A stretch of 64,000 nucleotides of DNA from an uncultured Lactobacillus sp. (GTDB lineage Bacteria > Bacillota > Bacilli > Lactobacillales > Lactobacillaceae): the NCBI RefSeq assembly GCF_944327175.1, contig NZ_CALVGT010000017.1, forward strand, positions 106,072 through 170,071, in the 5' to 3' direction. The notes beneath the pieces were generated by a model. That model made no database searches and had not been told where the DNA came from. It saw only the letters and a list, made by a program, of their open reading frames with translations. Positions 61,477 to 64,000 of the stretch are shown piece after piece (position 1 is the first letter of the stretch; every line of letters begins with the position of its first letter). Both the position numbers and the translations under genes were made by a program.

Positions 61477-63099
61477 CTAGTAAATCTTCGCCACTTGTTC
61501 CTGAACAGTCGGGTGGGCCAGGAAATCGTCGTAGCTGATGTCGGCCCGGGCCACCACACCCTTTGGACCAACTTCAATAATGTGGTTGGCAATGGTCTGG
61601 ATAAACTCGTGGTCGTGGGAAGTAAAGAGAATTGAGCCAGGGTAATTTTCCATGGCTTCGTTCAAGGCGGTGATGGATTCCAGGTCCAAGTGGTTGGTTG
61701 GATCGTCCATGACCAGCACGTTGGCTGCTTCCAGCATCATTCTGGACAGCTGGCAGCGGACCTTTTCACCCCCGGACAGGACCTTGATCTGCTTGTTGAT
61801 CTCGTCGCCACTAAAGAGCATTCTGCCCAAGAAGCCCCGCAAGAAGGTGTTGTCGTCATGTTCCTTGTCAGCGTATTGGCGCAGCCAGTCAAGGATGGTC
61901 AATTCATCATTGTCGAAGTTGGCGTTAAGGTCTCTGGACATGTAGTTAAAGGAAGTCGTCTGCCCCCAAGTAACAGTCCCGGAGTCTGGTTCCAGGCGGC
62001 CGGCGATGATTTCCATCAAGGCTGTGGTTGCCCGGGTGTTTCTGGACAAGAAGGCCACCTTGTCACCTGGCCGGATGATAAAGGACACATTGTCCAAAAG
62101 CTGCTCATCACCGGACTTGTAGGACACATTGTCCACTCTCAACAAGTCATTTCCCAAGTCCCGGTTCATCTCAAACTTGATGTAGGGGTACTTGCGGCTA
62201 GATGGCTTGATGTCGTCCAAGCTGATCTTGTCCAGCTGCTTCTTTCTGGAAGTAGCCTGCTTGGACTTGGAAGCGTTGGCTGAGAAACGGGCGATGAATT
62301 CCTGCAGCTGCTTGATCTGTTCTTCCTTCTTGGCATTTTGCTGGCGGGCCAGTTCCGTAGCCAGCTTACTTGATTCGTACCAGAAGTCGTAGTTGCCGAC
62401 GTAGAGCTTGATTTGCCCGCGGTCAACGTCACACATCTGGGTGCAGACCTGGTTCAAGAAGTGACGGTCGTGGGAAACGACCAGGACGATGTTTTCGTAG
62501 TCAGCCAGGAAGTTTTCCAGCCAGGCCGTGGTATGCACGTCCAGACCGTTGGTCGGTTCGTCCAAAAGAAGGATGTCCGGGTTGCCAAAAAGGGCCTGGG
62601 CCAAAAGGACCTTAACCTTGTCGCTTTCCGCCAGCTCGCTCATCTGCTTTTGGTGCATGTCTTCCGGAATGCTCATGGACTGGAGAAGCTGGGCAGCATC
62701 GGCTTCCGCGTTCCAGCCGTCCAGTTCCGCAAATTCCGTTTCCAGTTCAGCCGCCTTGACCCCGTCTTCTTCACTGAAATCAGCCTTGGCGTAAAGGGCG
62801 TCACGCTCCTTCATGACCCGGTAGAGCTTTTGGTGGCCTTGAATCACAGTTTCCATAACGGAAAAATCTTCAAAGGCAAAGTGGTCCTGGTTCAGGCTGG
62901 ACATTCTTTCGTTAGGGCCCATGCTGATTGAGCCCGTGGTCGGTTCCATTTTTCCTTCCAGCAGCTTTAAGAAAGTCGACTTGCCGGCCCCGTTGGCCCC
63001 AATGATGCCGTAGCAGTTGCCCGGCGTGAACTTAAGGTTGACGTCGCTGTAAAGGGTGCGACTGCCGATTTGCAAACTTAAATCTGTTACTGTGATCAA
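61477..63099 (-). CDS. ABC-F family ATPase (YkpA/YbiT-like)
   Basis: Soluble protein with two ABC modules, 540 aa, acting on ribosomes in related proteins. Module 1: Walker A GANGAGKST, Walker B ILLLDEPTNGLD. Module 2: signature LSGGEKVRCQLSRMML, Walker B VLVMDDPTNHLD. The linker is KQATSRKKQLDKI-rich. Odd points: module 1 signature reads MSELAESDKVK instead of LSGG, and module 2 Walker A reads SRNTRATTA without the GK[ST]. Start is TTG with AGAGG upstream. Some degeneracy may be normal for this subfamily. Confidence 0.88.
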   Translation of the reverse strand: MITVTDLSLQIGSRTLYSDVNLKFTPGNCYGIIGANGAGKSTFLKLLEGKMEPTTGSISMGPNERMSSLNQDHFAFEDFSVMETVIQGHQKLYRVMKERDALYAKADFSEEDGVKAAELETEFAELDGWNAEADAAQLLQSMSIPEDMHQKQMSELAESDKVKVLLAQALFGNPDILLLDEPTNGLDVHTTAWLENFLADYENIVLVVSHDRHFLNQVCTQMCDVDRGQIKLYVGNYDFWYESSKLATELARQQNAKKEEQIKQLQEFIARFSANASKSKQATSRKKQLDKISLDDIKPSSRKYPYIKFEMNRDLGNDLLRVDNVSYKSGDEQLLDNVSFIIRPGDKVAFLSRNTRATTALMEIIAGRLEPDSGTVTWGQTTSFNYMSRDLNANFDNDELTILDWLRQYADKEHDDNTFLRGFLGRMLFSGDEINKQIKVLSGGEKVRCQLSRMMLEAANVLVMDDPTNHLDLESITALNEAMENYPGSILFTSHDHEFIQTIANHIIEVGPKGVVARADISYDDFLAHPTVQEQVAKIY

Positions 63100-63215
63100 T
63101 AGATTTTCCTCTGTTTCTTAAATTTTCTACTGCAATTATGACTAAATCAGTATAACAGGTTTAGCCTTTTCCCACCAAGCTTTTCACCTATTTTCTCCCC
63201 CTTTTTTAAAGTTCT

Positions 63216-63244
63216 TTCTTTTTAAGAAAAAATTAGCTTATAAT
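63216..63244 (+). promoter_or_regulatory. Promoter of the truncated AEC gene
   Basis: TTCTTT (63216-63221), 17 bp, TATAAT (63239-63244), about 35 bp before the start codon. Confidence 0.6.
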
Positions 63245-63278
63245 CTTTTAATAAGAACTTATTGATAGGAGCATGCTT

Positions 63279-63587
63279 ATGGCATTTTTCATCTCACTGG
63301 AGCAGATTTGCATCATGTTCATCCTCATGGCCATCGGCTTCCTCTGCCGGAAAAAGGGCATGATCCATGAAGAAACCAGCAAGGACTTGACTGCCATCCT
63401 AGTCTACATCGTCGTCCCCTGCCTGATCATCAACGCCTTTGAGCGCCCGGCCAGCGCCAGCTTAATCAAGGACTTCGGCTTGACCTTCCTGGCGGGCTCT
63501 CTCAACTACCTCTTCCCCATCGCCTTCAGCAGCCTTTTGCTCCGCCTGCCCCGTTTAAAAAACGACCCGGACAAGCAGCTGCTATAG
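63279..63587 (+). pseudogene. AEC (auxin efflux carrier) family transporter, 5' fragment
   Basis: The ~102 codons encode the first helices of an AEC permease (LMAIGFLCRKKGMIHEETSKDLTAILVYIVVPCLIINAF). Full-length members have about 310 aa and ten segments, so two thirds are missing. The frame stops right after DPDKQLL, where the family continues into the next helix, and 44 bp later an IS element begins. ATG 63279 has GGAG seven bases upstream; ATG 63273 is too close to it. Likely non-functional. Confidence 0.82.
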
Positions 63588-63630
63588 TTCTCCCTTAAGC
63601 AAAAAGGCTACTTTTTGTCAAGAAGATGAT

Positions 63631-64000
63631 ATGACCCCCGAAATTAGGACACTAATTTCGGGGGTTATTTTCATTACTAAATACACTAAAGAAATCAAAC
63701 TTGCTATCTACCACGAATGGGTAGACGATCACAGAAGAGGCACCTACCTTAGGCGGAAGTATGGGATGGGGCGTGGAGAAATCCGATATTTGGTGGACTT
63801 GATTCAAAAACATGGTGAAGATATTCTGGATCGCCCTCAACAGAAATATACTGCTGATTTCAAGCTTGCTGCCATTGATAGAGTTCTGCTAGGCGGTGAA
63901 GCACTTAGCCAGGTTTCTCTAGACTTAGGGCTTACAAATACAGGCATTCTTGCAAATTGGCTTCGCTCTTTTAAAGAAAACGGGTATACTGTCATTACCA
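63631..64000 (+). CDS. IS3-type element ORF A-like helix-turn-helix protein, partial
   Basis: The frame is open from ATG 63631 to the edge. Residues from ITKYTKEIKLAIYHEWVDD onward show two helix-turn-helix segments (TYLRRKYGMGRGEIRYLVDLI; SQVSLDLGLTNTGILANWL), as in OrfA of IS150-group IS3 elements. The ATG probably straddles the element end; a likelier native start is the ATT at 63673, eight bases after GGGGG. Codon use is A/T-richer than in neighbouring genes. The rest lies outside the window. Confidence 0.75.
   Translation, partial: MTPEIRTLISGVIFITKYTKEIKLAIYHEWVDDHRRGTYLRRKYGMGRGEIRYLVDLIQKHGEDILDRPQQKYTADFKLAAIDRVLLGGEALSQVSLDLGLTNTGILANWLRSFKENGYTVIT
63632..64000 (+). mobile_element. 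Insertion sequence, IS3 family (IS150 group), left end
   Basis: The presumed end begins TGACCCCCGAAATTAGGACA and runs into the transposase ORF A. A 14-bp stem (63634-63647 with 63652-63665) forms at this end. The neighbouring AEC gene is cut short. The exact terminus and any target duplication cannot be set without the other end. Confidence 0.7.

Noticed and set aside
1-64000. Prophage, integrative element, toxin-antitoxin or restriction cluster
   Set aside because: No integrase, phage structural, methyltransferase-nuclease or paired toxin-antitoxin proteins were recognised; only one partial insertion sequence at the right edge.

Overview
The window looks like chromosome of a low-GC-lineage Gram-positive lactic acid bacterium with unusually G/C-rich third codon positions. 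Protein content (DUF1827 beside clpE, Lactobacillus-type ornithine decarboxylase, C69 dipeptidase, phosphoketolase, HPr with Ser46) fits Lactobacillus, and most likely the L. delbrueckii group; the species call is inference. Genes are densely packed, with strong Shine-Dalgarno sites, several GTG/TTG starts and many hairpin terminators. Apart from an insertion sequence entering at the right edge, I see no prophage, CRISPR array, rRNA or plasmid-type module.

Layout. 1-6.5 kb: ptsHI (sugar PTS phosphorelay), a small orphan gene, clpE under a CIRCE operator, DUF1827, then a cytosolic multicopper oxidase with a small membrane partner. 6.6-19.6 kb: housekeeping (prfC, CBS/CorC protein, recX, rlmD, galU, YihY, map, flavodoxin, GtrA-like, wecB), plus an unannotated 0.3-kb transcription unit at 12.48-12.83 kb with a promoter, a cre-like palindrome and a terminator but no ORF. 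19.7-24 kb: amino-acid antiporter, small membrane protein and ornithine decarboxylase, which together look like a putrescine-forming acid-resistance module. 24-34 kb: PLP lyase, uracil permease with a PyrR-type leader, two PTS IIC proteins, tRNA-Arg(CCT), DEAD-box helicase with a degenerate GH25-like protein, LAT-type permease, hpt and a CNNM/CBS protein.

35-42.7 kb is a functional unit: ribokinase, rpe, rpiA, nucleoside hydrolase, a GntR/UTRA regulator and phosphoketolase would convert nucleoside ribose to xylulose-5-P and then acetyl-P plus glyceraldehyde-3-P. Between the regulator and phosphoketolase lies an unexplained array of nine ~19-bp repeats spaced 32 or 42/43 bp (3 and 4 helical turns), six on one strand and three on the other. 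It is the most striking non-coding structure here.

42.8-64 kb: polyphosphate operon (ppx, ppk, lipase-like), a polar amino-acid ABC importer with two binding proteins, tandem uridine kinases, a 43-aa membrane protein, a TPP-riboswitch-controlled YkoE-like ECF S-component, peptidases, murI, a BI-1 family protein, MFS exporter, ABC-F ATPase, and an AEC transporter gene cut short next to an IS3-type element whose end can fold over its own ribosome-binding site.
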